Below are positions 26,029 through 33,518 of a stretch of DNA of 64,000 nucleotides, piece by piece (within the stretch, counting starts at the first letter, position 1; each line of letters opens with the position of its first letter). The DNA is from Polaribacter sp. BM10. GTDB lineage: Bacteria > Bacteroidota > Bacteroidia > Flavobacteriales > Flavobacteriaceae. Under the pieces are notes generated by a model. It searched no databases. It was not told the origin of the DNA and was given only the letters and a program-made list of their open reading frames with translations. The translations under genes and the position numbers were made by a program. The stretch is taken from NCBI RefSeq assembly GCF_002005425.1, contig NZ_CP019704.1, forward strand, positions 372,001 to 436,000, read 5' to 3'.

Positions 26029-27125
26029 TGATTTGGTTTTGATAACAAGTTAGCTATAAATATACTAAATTGAAAGAATAATAAACCAATTTCTAAAAAA
26101 GGAAGAAAATAAATTAGTTGTGGTTCATCTAATTTTTTTGCTGATAAACCAATTACTAAAAATTGAACAAAGTAATAGGAAAGCAAAATTGATAAAATAA
26201 GAATCCAATTAGGAAATAAAATAAATAACAAGGCTGCTGTTACAAATAAAAATACTTTAGATATATAAAAAAGACCTAATAAAAACTGATGTTTTTTCTT
26301 ATAATAATTTGCAGTAGAAATATGTCTTCTTTTTTGTTGAAACCATTTTTTAAAATTTGTTGGAGCCAAAGATTCTGTAAAACTATCTTTAGTTGTGCAA
26401 ATTTTTGTATTTTCTTTATTTGCTGCATCTTGTATAAACAAGTCGTCATCACCAGAATTAATATGCATGTGCTTTATAAAGCCCTTTACATTAAAAAACT
26501 CAGATTTTGCATACGCTAAATTTCTACCAACTGCCATATAAGGCATTTTTAGTTTGGCGTAACTAAAATATTGTATTGCTGTTAAAAGTGTCTCGAAACG
26601 AACAAATAAGTTTACCATAGATTTTTCTTTTTTGTACTTACCATATCCAATTATAATAGTTTTTGTTTCACTAAAATTTTTAGACATTTCTGTTATCCAG
26701 TTTTTAGAAACCGGTTTACAATCTGCATCAATAAATAATAAATGCTCGTAATTTGCCGCTTTAATACCAAGGGTTAAAGCATATTTTTTATTTCCCCAAA
26801 AAGCTTCAATGTTTTCGACTTCTATACATTTAATTCTATCATCCTTTTTTTGAAAATCTTCCATTACTTCTGATGAAGCATCAGAAGATGCATCATTAAT
26901 AAGTACAACCTCAAAATTAGAATATGTTTGTTCTAAAATTGATGGTATAAATTTTCTAAGGTTTTTTGCTTCGTTTTTAGCACAAATTATAACAGAAACT
27001 GGTGTTTCTTTAGAAGTATTTGTTTGTTCTTTATCTTTAAAAAGAAAAGAAGTAAAAAATAAATAATATACAATTTGAATTACTGCAAAAACTACAAAAC
27101 TGTAGAATAGTACAGATATAATCAT
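26019..27125 (-). CDS. Membrane glycosyltransferase, family 2
   Basis: The 368-residue GT-A enzyme has an N-terminal TM (residues 5-28). The nucleotide-sugar domain shows VSVIICAKNEAKNLRKFI, VVLINDASSDAS and the metal-binding DAD in LLFIDADCKP near residue 130. A QQKRRH motif comparable to the QxxRW acceptor motif lies near 265, followed by two or three C-terminal TMs. It probably adds a sugar to a lipid or envelope polymer at the inner membrane; the acceptor is unknown. It leads the operon continuing through the sigma factor, Nramp-like transporter and lipA. Confidence 0.88.
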   Translation of the reverse strand: MIISVLFYSFVVFAVIQIVYYLFFTSFLFKDKEQTNTSKETPVSVIICAKNEAKNLRKFIPSILEQTYSNFEVVLINDASSDASSEVMEDFQKKDDRIKCIEVENIEAFWGNKKYALTLGIKAANYEHLLFIDADCKPVSKNWITEMSKNFSETKTIIIGYGKYKKEKSMVNLFVRFETLLTAIQYFSYAKLKMPYMAVGRNLAYAKSEFFNVKGFIKHMHINSGDDDLFIQDAANKENTKICTTKDSFTESLAPTNFKKWFQQKRRHISTANYYKKKHQFLLGLFYISKVFLFVTAALLFILFPNWILILSILLSYYFVQFLVIGLSAKKLDEPQLIYFLPFLEIGLLFFQFSIFIANLLSKPNHWK

Positions 27126-27138
27126 TTAAAGAATTAAA

Positions 27139-27342
27139 TTAGTTATGTTGAGGCTCTGCACAATCTGCATATTGTTCTGGCGTTTTTCCGCAAAAGCCAC
27201 AAGATTCACCAGATTTGTTTAACATTGGGTTTTGGCTTGCACAAGTACCTGCAAATTTACCGTCTTTTTTTGCCCAAATTTTAATTGCAATTCCTGCAAC
27301 ACCAAGTCCTAATAAAGCTAAAGTAATAAGTAATAGTTTCAT
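27139..27342 (-). CDS. Small Cys-containing membrane or secreted protein
   Basis: The 67-residue product has one N-terminal hydrophobic segment (residues 3-23) and a short tail with five cysteines (GTCASQN, ESCGFCGKTPEQYADCAEP). The CGFCG element may bind metal or form disulfides. It looks like a small envelope protein common in Flavobacteriaceae, without known function. It lies 13 bp upstream of the glycosyltransferase gene and may start that operon. Confidence 0.7.
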   Translation of the reverse strand: MKLLLITLALLGLGVAGIAIKIWAKKDGKFAGTCASQNPMLNKSGESCGFCGKTPEQYADCAEPQHN

Positions 27343-27468
27343 AAATAATATTTCTAATGCAAAGATACGTATTCTAATTGTTACCTAAAAAATCACTTAT
27401 ACTTATTTTGTATCGTGACTTTTTAAATTTTAAAGGGTCAAATATTTCTAACAAACTAAAACTATATA

Positions 27469-28299
27469 ATGGATACAATTACAAATTCTTTACAAAATTT
27501 TTTTAATACAATTTCTTCTGGATTAGGAAATTGGGGTTTACAGTTAATTGGTGCAATAGCAGCTTTAATAATTGGACTATGGATTATTAGAATAATTATG
27601 AAAGGTGTTTCTAAAGCATTTGAAAAAACAAGTTTAGACGAAACTTTACAGCCATTTCTATTAACAACTATTGGTTTTTTATTAAAATTATTATTAATTA
27701 TTTCTATTGCAGGTATAGTAGGTTTACCAATGGCATCTTTTGCAGCGTTATTGGCAGGAGTTGGTTTAGCTATAGGCGCAGCATTTAATGGTTCTTTGGG
27801 GCATATTGCATCTGGTGTAATGCTACTTGTTTTTAAGCCGTTTAAGGTTGGTGATTTAATTAAAACAAACGGTGCTTTTGGTTTTGTAAAAGAAATTTCT
27901 GTTTTTGTAACAGTTATAGAAACTTTTCAGAATGAAACAGAAATTATACCAAACTCTGCTATAACATCTAACAAAATAACTAATTTAACTAAAATTGGTA
28001 ATTTACGTATCGATATGCCTTTTGCTATTAGATATGATGCTGATATTTCAAAAGCTAAAGAGATTGTTTTAGATATTTTAAATAAAGATAAAAACGTTTT
28101 ACAAGAAGGTGCAAACAAACCAAGAGTTGCTGTAAATAATTTAGGACAAAATAGTGTTGAGTTATTAGCATTGCCTTATGTAAATTGTGAAAATTATTGG
28201 GATGTTTATTGGGATACCAGACAAGCTGTTGTAGAAGCTTTAGGTAAAGCAGGTTTCGAAGCACCATTACCACAGAGAATAGTTACAATGACAAAATAA
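27469..28299 (+). CDS. MscS family small-conductance mechanosensitive channel
   Basis: A 276-residue MscS-like channel that would release solutes on osmotic downshift. Three TM segments occupy about residues 20-42, 62-85 and 88-115. The pore helix reads FAALLAGVGLAIGAAFNGSLGHIASGVMLL, with the family Ala/Gly spacing, followed by the beta-domain FKVGDLIKTNGAFGFVKEI and TEIIPNSAI. Length and order match E. coli MscS. An upstream TTG...TTATTTTG pair (27378-27380 and 27403-27410) is a near-consensus promoter. Monocistronic, with its own terminator. Confidence 0.94.
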   Translation: MDTITNSLQNFFNTISSGLGNWGLQLIGAIAALIIGLWIIRIIMKGVSKAFEKTSLDETLQPFLLTTIGFLLKLLLIISIAGIVGLPMASFAALLAGVGLAIGAAFNGSLGHIASGVMLLVFKPFKVGDLIKTNGAFGFVKEISVFVTVIETFQNETEIIPNSAITSNKITNLTKIGNLRIDMPFAIRYDADISKAKEIVLDILNKDKNVLQEGANKPRVAVNNLGQNSVELLALPYVNCENYWDVYWDTRQAVVEALGKAGFEAPLPQRIVTMTK

Positions 28300-28320
28300 A
28301 AGATCTTTAGAGATTAAATA

Positions 28321-28352
28321 AAAAAGACTGCTCTGTAAAGCAGTCTTTTTTT
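28321..28352 (+). terminator. Rho-independent terminator
   Basis: GACTGCT (28326-28332) pairs with AGCAGTC (28339-28345), extended by A/T arms, with a T run. It ends the mscS-like gene. Confidence 0.88.
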
Positions 28353-28382
28353 GTATGTTTACTTATTAGAAATTAAAAACTA

Positions 28383-28961
28383 TTGACCGAAGAAAATTTA
28401 ATAGAAGCATTAAAATCTGGAAATCAGAAAGTTTTTAGTCAAGTTATCGATGATTATCAACAGAAAGTTTTTGGTACCTGTATCTCTTTTATTCCAAATA
28501 AAGAAGATGCAGAAGATGTTGCGCAAGAAGTTTTCTTAGAAGTTTTTAAATCTATAGCCAAATTTAAAGGAGATTCTAAATTATCTACTTGGATTTTTAA
28601 AATAGCTACAAATAAGTGTTTAGAATTTATCAGAAAAAAGAATGCTAAAAAACGTTTTGCTTTTATGCAAACCATTTTTGGTAATGAAGTGCCATTAGAT
28701 AAAACTAGCTATTTTACAGAATTTAACCATCCGGGTGTTTTATTAGAAAATAAAGAAAAATCAGTAACTATTTACAAAGCTATAAATACCTTGCCCGAAG
28801 CACAAAGAGTAGTTTTTACATTAGCTAAAATTGATGATAAAAGTTATCAAGAAATTGTAGAGATTACAGGTAAAAGTTTATCATCTGTTGAGTCTTTAAT
28901 GTTTAGGGCAAAAAAGAGTTTACAAGAAAAATTAACAAAATTTTATAAAAATGATATTTAG
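28383..28961 (+). CDS. ECF sigma factor of the metal/envelope-stress module
   Basis: The 192-residue sigma factor shows region 2 (IPNKEDAEDVAQEVFLEVFKSIAKF and LSTWIFKIATNKCLEFIRKK) and region 4 (LPEAQRVVFTLAKIDDKSYQEI, then SVESLMFRAKKSL). The start is TTG at 28383. A near-consensus primary-sigma -7 (TATGTTTA, 28354-28361) lies 22 bp upstream, so the gene itself seems to be housekeeping-driven. Its stop is three bases before a repeated promoter motif that also precedes two further operons. The order sigma, single-TM protein, periplasmic sensor suggests a CnrH-like system. Confidence 0.9.
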   Translation: MTEENLIEALKSGNQKVFSQVIDDYQQKVFGTCISFIPNKEDAEDVAQEVFLEVFKSIAKFKGDSKLSTWIFKIATNKCLEFIRKKNAKKRFAFMQTIFGNEVPLDKTSYFTEFNHPGVLLENKEKSVTIYKAINTLPEAQRVVFTLAKIDDKSYQEIVEITGKSLSSVESLMFRAKKSLQEKLTKFYKNDI

Positions 28962-28964
28962 GCG

Positions 28965-28992
28965 CAAGTTTTTACAAAAGTTTGCATCTAAA
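28965..28992 (+). promoter_or_regulatory. ECF-type promoter copy A: CAAGTTTTT-N10-GCATCTAAA
   Basis: CAAGTTTTT (28965-28973) and GCATCTAAA (28984-28992) are separated by exactly 10 bp, 33 bp before the ATG of the single-TM gene. The same bipartite motif with identical spacing recurs at 29916 and 30384. Confidence 0.75.
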
Positions 28993-29025
28993 TAGGTACA
29001 TGTTTATTTTAATAAAGTGTTAAAA

Positions 29026-29340
29026 ATGAAAAATAAAGAAATAGATAAGAAAGTTGAAGATACTTTTATGGCTATAGAAACCATAGAAAAAGTGAAAGTA
29101 AGTCCTTATTTTAAACATCAAATTCTTCAAAAAATAAATGAAGATAAAGAAGAAAAAGAAAAGGTTTTCTCTTGGCTTACTCCTCAATTTCAATTGGCTG
29201 CTGTTTTGGTAATTCTGTTTTTAAATGCAGCAACTATTTTTTACGCTTTTAATTCATCAGAAAAAACGACAAATTACTCTGTAGATACATTTTCTCAAGA
29301 GTATTCTTTAGAGTCTACAAGTAATTCTTATTTAAATTAA
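29026..29340 (+). CDS. Single-TM protein, candidate anti-sigma factor
   Basis: I use the ATG at 29026 (104 residues); the upstream GTG at 29017 adds only three residues. The N-terminal ~50 residues are cytoplasmic-like and charged, with a VSPYFKHQILQKI segment resembling the YF-containing motif of the partner protein in the second ECF module. A single TM spans about residues 55-75, with a short polar periplasmic tail. This is the expected shape of an anti-sigma anchored in the inner membrane. It sits between the sigma gene and the sensor gene (6-bp gap to the latter). Confidence 0.7.
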   Translation: MKNKEIDKKVEDTFMAIETIEKVKVSPYFKHQILQKINEDKEEKEKVFSWLTPQFQLAAVLVILFLNAATIFYAFNSSEKTTNYSVDTFSQEYSLESTSNSYLN

Positions 29341-29346
29341 TAAAAG

Positions 29347-29835
29347 ATGAAATCAAAATTACTTCCTATTTTATTATTGCTGTTGGTCGTTTTAAACGGC
29401 GTACTTATTTTTATGCTAATCAATAAACCGCACATTAAAGAAAACGAAAGACGTGGTAGAGATTTTCTTATAGAAGAATTAAATTTTACCAAAGATCAAG
29501 AAAAAGAATTTTTGGTTTTAGATACGTCTCATAGAGAAAAGATGAGAAGTTTAGAGGAACAGGTAAAAAATAATAAAAATAAATTATTCAATTCTTTTGG
29601 GATATTAGAACAAGAAGTGGAATTAATAGCTAAAGAAATAGGCTCTTTAGAAGGTAAAAAAGAGTTAGAAGTATTTTCTTTTTTTAATAAGGTTCGTGAT
29701 TTGTGTTCACAAGAACAGAAAGATAAATTAGAAAAGATTGTTAGAAAAGCTATACATGGCAATAATAAAATGCCACCACCAAGAGACGGTAGAATGCCAC
29801 CTCAAAATAGAGGAAACCGACCACCACCAAGATAA
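29347..29835 (+). CDS. Periplasmic Spy/CpxP- or CnrX-like sensor protein
   Basis: The 162-residue protein has an N-terminal hydrophobic anchor (residues 5-26). A helical domain follows with the LTxxQ-like element LNFTKDQEKEFLVLDTSHREKM and the second half FNKVRDLCSQEQKDKLEKIV, typical of Spy/CpxP and heavy-metal-resistance sensors. The last ~20 residues are Pro/Arg-rich (PPPRDGRMPPQNRGNRPPPR). It probably detects metal or misfolded protein in the periplasm and controls the upstream sigma/anti-sigma pair. A strong terminator closes the operon. Confidence 0.8.
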   Translation: MKSKLLPILLLLLVVLNGVLIFMLINKPHIKENERRGRDFLIEELNFTKDQEKEFLVLDTSHREKMRSLEEQVKNNKNKLFNSFGILEQEVELIAKEIGSLEGKKELEVFSFFNKVRDLCSQEQKDKLEKIVRKAIHGNNKMPPPRDGRMPPQNRGNRPPPR

Positions 29836-29856
29836 TTTTTGTTTTTAATTATATTC

Positions 29857-29893
29857 AAAAAGCCTTATTTCTAAATTAGAAATAAGGCTTTTT
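29857..29893 (+). terminator. Rho-independent terminator, 18-bp stem
   Basis: AAAAAGCCTTATTTCTAA and its exact complement TTAGAAATAAGGCTTTTT are separated by a single base, giving a near-perfect hairpin after the sensor gene. Confidence 0.93.
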
Positions 29894-29915
29894 GTTAAAA
29901 TAAAGTTAACGCATA

Positions 29916-29943
29916 CAAGTTTTTTTTAATACCTGCATCTAAA
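29916..29943 (+). promoter_or_regulatory. ECF-type promoter copy B: CAAGTTTTT-N10-GCATCTAAA
   Basis: CAAGTTTTT (29916-29924), a 10-bp spacer and GCATCTAAA (29935-29943), 28 bp before the ATG of the EF-hand gene. Confidence 0.75.
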
Positions 29944-29971
29944 TATTCAAAACAAGTAAAAACTTATAAAA

Positions 29972-30265
29972 ATGAAGAATTTAGAAAACAAAATAGTAAC
30001 ATCTTTAGCAGTAATAGTTTTAACAACATCTATAACTTATGCCCAAGAGGAAGAAAGAAGAGAGAAACCAAAAGGGCCGCCATCAATAGCTAAAATTTTA
30101 AAAGATTTAGATGTTAATGAAGACGGTAAAATTTCTTTAAAGGAAGCTAAAGGTCCGTTGAAAAAAGATTTTAAGAAAATCGATACTAATGAAGATGGTT
30201 TTCTATCTAAAAAGGAGTTAAAAAATGCACCAAAACCAGAAAGAAGAGAAAGACCAAGAAATTAA
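29972..30265 (+). CDS. Exported EF-hand protein
   Basis: A 97-residue protein with a signal peptide (to about residue 24, ITYAQ). Two canonical 12-residue EF-hand loops follow: D47-V-N-E-D51-G-K-I-S-L-K-E58 and D71-T-N-E-D75-G-F-L-S-K-K-E82. Charged Arg/Pro segments flank them (EERREKPKGPP and PERRERPRN). It should bind Ca2+, or another divalent ion, in the periplasm. It is a single-gene unit between copy B of the ECF-type promoter and its own terminator, which ties it to the upstream sigma factor. Confidence 0.87.
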   Translation: MKNLENKIVTSLAVIVLTTSITYAQEEERREKPKGPPSIAKILKDLDVNEDGKISLKEAKGPLKKDFKKIDTNEDGFLSKKELKNAPKPERRERPRN

Positions 30266-30329
30266 TAAAATATGTACACAAGAAAATAAAAAAAAATAAA
30301 ATTTGATTTGAGTTTGGTTAGTTGATTAA

Positions 30330-30360
30330 AGGCTTCGTAAGCAATTACGAGGCTTTTTTC
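30330..30360 (+). terminator. Rho-independent terminator
   Basis: GGCTTCGTAA pairs with TTACGAGGCT (two wobble pairs) around a GCAA tetraloop, followed by T6. It ends the EF-hand gene. Confidence 0.8.
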
Positions 30361-30383
30361 TAAAAAAAATATAAACTTAAGCA

Positions 30384-30411
30384 CAAGTTTTTTTAATTAA
30401 TTGCATCTAAA
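30384..30411 (+). promoter_or_regulatory. ECF-type promoter copy C: CAAGTTTTT-N10-GCATCTAAA
   Basis: CAAGTTTTT (30384-30392), a 10-bp spacer and GCATCTAAA (30403-30411), 28 bp before the ATG of the YHYH gene, the same distance as copy B. Confidence 0.75.
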
Positions 30412-30439
30412 ATATATATAACTTTTAAAATACATTAAT

Positions 30440-31225
30440 ATGAGATTTAAAATCGTAAAAAAAATAGCTCTTTTAGCAGTAATTATATTCTACAGTTTTG
30501 CATGTAGCTCTTCAGAAGGTGCTGTATCAGTAGAAGAAGTAGAAGAAATTGAAGAAATTGAAGTAACACTTCATAGTGCATTTGCAGAGTTTGATACAAC
30601 AGAAACAGATATTTATTTACAAGGTTCTAACGTTGTAATCGAAACCACGGGTTTACCAAATCATAAAACACCATATTGGAGTGAAAATCATCCATTATAT
30701 GTAGCACCAACTGTAACTAGTACAGATAAAATGACACCAACCAGAATAGATACATCTGGGCGAGATAATTCTGCTTCTTTAACCGTACCAGCAAATCCTA
30801 GTAAAGCCAACTCAACATCTAATACCCAATTAGGCGCTATTGGTATTGCAATTAGCGGTGCTTTTTTATACAATGATCAAGAAGGCAATGGACCTTTAGA
30901 TTCTGCAGCAGGAAGTTTAGATTACTCTGGTGCACACATTGGCCCTTCAAATTATCATTATCATTTAGAACCTTTGGCTTTTTCTGATGACGACGATAAA
31001 TTAAATGGTATTATTTCTGATGGTTTTTTTATTTATGGTAGAAAGTGTAACTCTACAGGAACATATCCAACAGATTTAGATAGTTCTGGCGGACATGTAA
31101 GTACTACGCAACATACAGATATTGCAGAATATCATTATCATATTATCAATGAGTTGTATGCAAGTACAGGTAGGTACATACTTTTTGCAGGACCCTATCA
31201 AGGAACCCCAAATGCAGTTAACTAG
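30440..31225 (+). CDS. YHYH domain lipoprotein
   Basis: The 261-residue product has a lipoprotein signal with a SFAC lipobox near residue 21, an acidic linker (VEEVEEIEEIEV), and a YHYH-family domain. The hallmark motifs are SNYHYHLEP near residue 175 and AEYHYHI near 235. The family is of uncertain function; the His-rich motifs suggest metal binding. It is the first gene of a three-gene operon with overlapping ends (MORN-repeat lipoprotein, then SCO copper chaperone), driven by copy C of the ECF-type promoter. This supports a metal, perhaps copper, connection. Confidence 0.85.
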   Translation: MRFKIVKKIALLAVIIFYSFACSSSEGAVSVEEVEEIEEIEVTLHSAFAEFDTTETDIYLQGSNVVIETTGLPNHKTPYWSENHPLYVAPTVTSTDKMTPTRIDTSGRDNSASLTVPANPSKANSTSNTQLGAIGIAISGAFLYNDQEGNGPLDSAAGSLDYSGAHIGPSNYHYHLEPLAFSDDDDKLNGIISDGFFIYGRKCNSTGTYPTDLDSSGGHVSTTQHTDIAEYHYHIINELYASTGRYILFAGPYQGTPNAVN

Positions 31226-31808
31226 AATATTACTTATCGTTATTTTGGCTCTTAGTAGCTGTAATAAAACTTCTGTTAAAACAACATCTAAAAAAGAAAT
31301 TAAAAATTTTCTAGTTGATAAAAATAAATTAGAATTAATCAAAGAAAAAGGGCAGTGGTTTTACATGGATAATCCTTTTAATGGATTTGCTGTAAAATAT
31401 TATAGTAATTCATCATTATCTGAAAAAATAGGTTACTATAACGGAAAAAAAGAAGGTTTAGCATATAAGTTTTTTAAAGATGGTACCGTAAAAACTAAAT
31501 CATATTATAATAAAAATGTTTTAGAAGGAACAAAAATAAAGTACTATTCTTCGGGTAAAATCTTTTCTGAATCTAAGTATCTAAATGGTAAAAAACATGG
31601 GATAGAACAAGTTTGGTTTGAAAATGGACAATTGTCAAAAAAAAAGAACTTAAAAGATGGTAAAGAGAATGGTTTACAACAAGCTTGGTTAAAAAATGGA
31701 AAAATATATGTTAACTACGAAGCTAAAAATGGTAGAGCATTTGGTTTGCAAAGAGCTAATTTATGCTATCAATTATCTAACGAAAAAATTATAGAAAATG
31801 TTAAATAG
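31212..31808 (+). CDS. MORN-repeat (YwqK-like) lipoprotein
   Basis: The ATG at 31212 gives a 198-residue product with a clear lipoprotein signal (QLTRILLIVILALSSC). Starts further upstream lie within the YHYH gene and lack a signal. The body is a chain of MORN/YwqK-type repeats: YYNGKKEGLAYKFFKDG, YYNKNVLEGTKIKYYSSG, YLNGKKHGIEQVWFENG and LKDGKENGLQQAWLKNG. Such proteins are often labelled toxin-antitoxin YwqK antitoxin, but nothing here supports that role. It overlaps its neighbours by 14 bp and 11 bp, so it is co-translated with YHYH and SCO. Confidence 0.83.
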   Translation: MQLTRILLIVILALSSCNKTSVKTTSKKEIKNFLVDKNKLELIKEKGQWFYMDNPFNGFAVKYYSNSSLSEKIGYYNGKKEGLAYKFFKDGTVKTKSYYNKNVLEGTKIKYYSSGKIFSESKYLNGKKHGIEQVWFENGQLSKKKNLKDGKENGLQQAWLKNGKIYVNYEAKNGRAFGLQRANLCYQLSNEKIIENVK

Positions 31809-32454
31809 ATTTTTTTTATTAATTGGTTTTATCATTATGATAAGCTGTAAAAGTAACAATAAAGAAAAAATGTCTAGTAGGGTAAATGTATTGCCTTTTT
31901 ATAATGAAGCATCTTTTACTCCTAAATGGTTATCATCTTTAGATACAGATTTAGATGATTTTCATAGCATTCCAGATTTTAATTTTATTAATCAAGATGG
32001 TCGTGTAGTTAATCAGAATACATTTAAAAATAAAATCTATGTGGCAGATTTTTTCTTTACAACTTGTCCTGGTATTTGTCCTAAAATGACGGCAAATATG
32101 AGTATAGTTGCAGATAAATTTAAAAACGATACTACGGTATTATTTTTATCTCATTCTGTTACGCCTTTAATAGATTCGGTTGCACAATTAAAAAAATACG
32201 CATTAGACAAAAATATTGGTAAAAATTGGCATTTAGTAACTGGTAATAAAAAAGAAATTTACGATTTAGGAAGACAAGCCTATTTTGTAGAAGAAAATTT
32301 AGGAGAACCTAAAGGATTAGACGATTTTTTACACACAGAAAACTTTGTCTTAATTGATAAAAACAAACACATTAGAGGTATTTATAACGGTTTGAATAAA
32401 AATTCTGTTATGCAGTTAATTGAAGATATAAAAACCTTAAAGAAAGAGAAGTAG
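31798..32454 (+). CDS. SCO1/SenC family copper-chaperone lipoprotein
   Basis: SCO proteins deliver copper to the CuA site of cytochrome oxidase or act as thiol reductases. The 218-residue product has a lipoprotein Cys17 (IMISC), a thioredoxin-like fold, the copper motif C90-P-G-I-C94 in FFFTTCPGICPKM, and the conserved ligand H178 in DDFLHTENF. All three copper ligands are present. As the last gene of the YHYH-MORN-SCO operon it gives the strongest functional hint for the ECF regulon: copper or redox homeostasis at the envelope. Confidence 0.92.
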   Translation: MLNRFFLLIGFIIMISCKSNNKEKMSSRVNVLPFYNEASFTPKWLSSLDTDLDDFHSIPDFNFINQDGRVVNQNTFKNKIYVADFFFTTCPGICPKMTANMSIVADKFKNDTTVLFLSHSVTPLIDSVAQLKKYALDKNIGKNWHLVTGNKKEIYDLGRQAYFVEENLGEPKGLDDFLHTENFVLIDKNKHIRGIYNGLNKNSVMQLIEDIKTLKKEK

Positions 32455-32483
32455 GTATTGTTTTGGGGAATATTGTTGAAGAG

Positions 32484-32509
32484 AGCCTTAATTATTTAAG
32501 GCTTTTTTT
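32484..32509 (+). terminator. Rho-independent terminator
   Basis: AGCCTTAA (32484-32491) pairs with TTAAGGCT (32496-32503), followed by T. It ends the SCO operon next to the convergent murB stop. Confidence 0.85.
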
Positions 32510-33518
32510 ATGTAATTACATTCACTTCAATTTCTAATGAAATTCCAAAGTTTTTAAATACTTTTTCTTGAATTTTTTGAGCTAATAAATAAATTTCTTT
32601 ACCAGAAGCATTACCGTAATTTACTAAAACTAATGCTTGTTTTTCATGTATTCCAGCATCTCCAAAACGTTTTCCTTTAAAACCACTTTGTTCTACTAAC
32701 CAACCTGCAGGAACTTTAATTTCTGTATCGGAAACTGGGTAATTAGGTATGTTTGGGTTTTCTTTTTGAAGTTCTAAGAATTGATCTTTAGAAATTACAG
32801 GGTTTTTAAAAAAGCTACCACTGTTACCAATTTCTTTAGGATCTGGTAATTTAGATTTTCTTATGGTAATTACTGCATTAGAAACATCTTGTAAACTTGG
32901 CGAAACTATATTTTTTGCTTCAAGCTCAGTTTCAATTGCTCCATAAGAAGTATTTAAAGTATGCTTGTTTTTTGTAAGCTTAAAGCTAACTGCTACAATA
33001 ACGTACTTACCTTTTTCTTCGTTTTTAAATATTGAGTTTCTGTAGCCAAAATCACAAACTTCGTTAGAAAAACTAACTAGTTTTCCTGTTTCAATTTCTA
33101 GAGCTTCAACTTTAGTAATTACATCTTTTACTTCAACTCCATATGCACCAATATTCTGAATTGGGCATGTGCCAACATTTCCAGGAATTAAAGATAAATT
33201 TTCTATTCCACCATAATCATTGTTAATAGTCCATAAGACAAATTCGTGCCAATTTTCTCCTGCATTAACAGTTAAATAAACATTGTTTTCATCTTCTCTA
33301 TCAATAGAAATACCTTTAAAATCTATATGAACTACTAGTTTTTCAATATTTTTAGTAAGTAACATATTGCTACCACCAGAAATTAAAAAAATATCTTTTT
33401 CTTGCTTTAAAATTTGTTGCAATAAATAAACAGAATCTACAGATATAAAGCGTTTGGCATTTACAGAAATGCCAAACGTATTATACTTTTTTAAGGATAT
33501 GTTTTGTTGAATATTCAA
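32508..33518 (-). CDS. murB: UDP-N-acetylmuramate dehydrogenase
   Basis: MurB reduces UDP-GlcNAc-enolpyruvate to UDP-MurNAc with NADPH and FAD. The 336-residue protein has NTFGISVNAKRF, the FAD-binding SGGSNMLL, the PGNVGTCPIQNIGAYGVEV block, FGYRNSIF, the catalytic GNSGSFFKNP and the C-terminal PAGWLVEQSGFKGKRFGDAGI. The long form matches type I MurB. The start is TTG, directly abutting the stop of the upstream aminotransferase gene; the MNIQ-type N-terminus supports it. It is co-transcribed with that aminotransferase. Confidence 0.95.
   Translation of the reverse strand: MNIQQNISLKKYNTFGISVNAKRFISVDSVYLLQQILKQEKDIFLISGGSNMLLTKNIEKLVVHIDFKGISIDREDENNVYLTVNAGENWHEFVLWTINNDYGGIENLSLIPGNVGTCPIQNIGAYGVEVKDVITKVEALEIETGKLVSFSNEVCDFGYRNSIFKNEEKGKYVIVAVSFKLTKNKHTLNTSYGAIETELEAKNIVSPSLQDVSNAVITIRKSKLPDPKEIGNSGSFFKNPVISKDQFLELQKENPNIPNYPVSDTEIKVPAGWLVEQSGFKGKRFGDAGIHEKQALVLVNYGNASGKEIYLLAQKIQEKVFKNFGISLEIEVNVIT

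Noticed and set aside
31122-31211. Upstream start for the MORN lipoprotein gene
   Set aside because: The extension lies inside the YHYH gene and would bury the lipoprotein signal that begins at 31212.
31212-31808. Toxin-antitoxin role for the YwqK/MORN protein
   Set aside because: It is an exported lipoprotein within a metal-linked operon and no toxin gene is adjacent.
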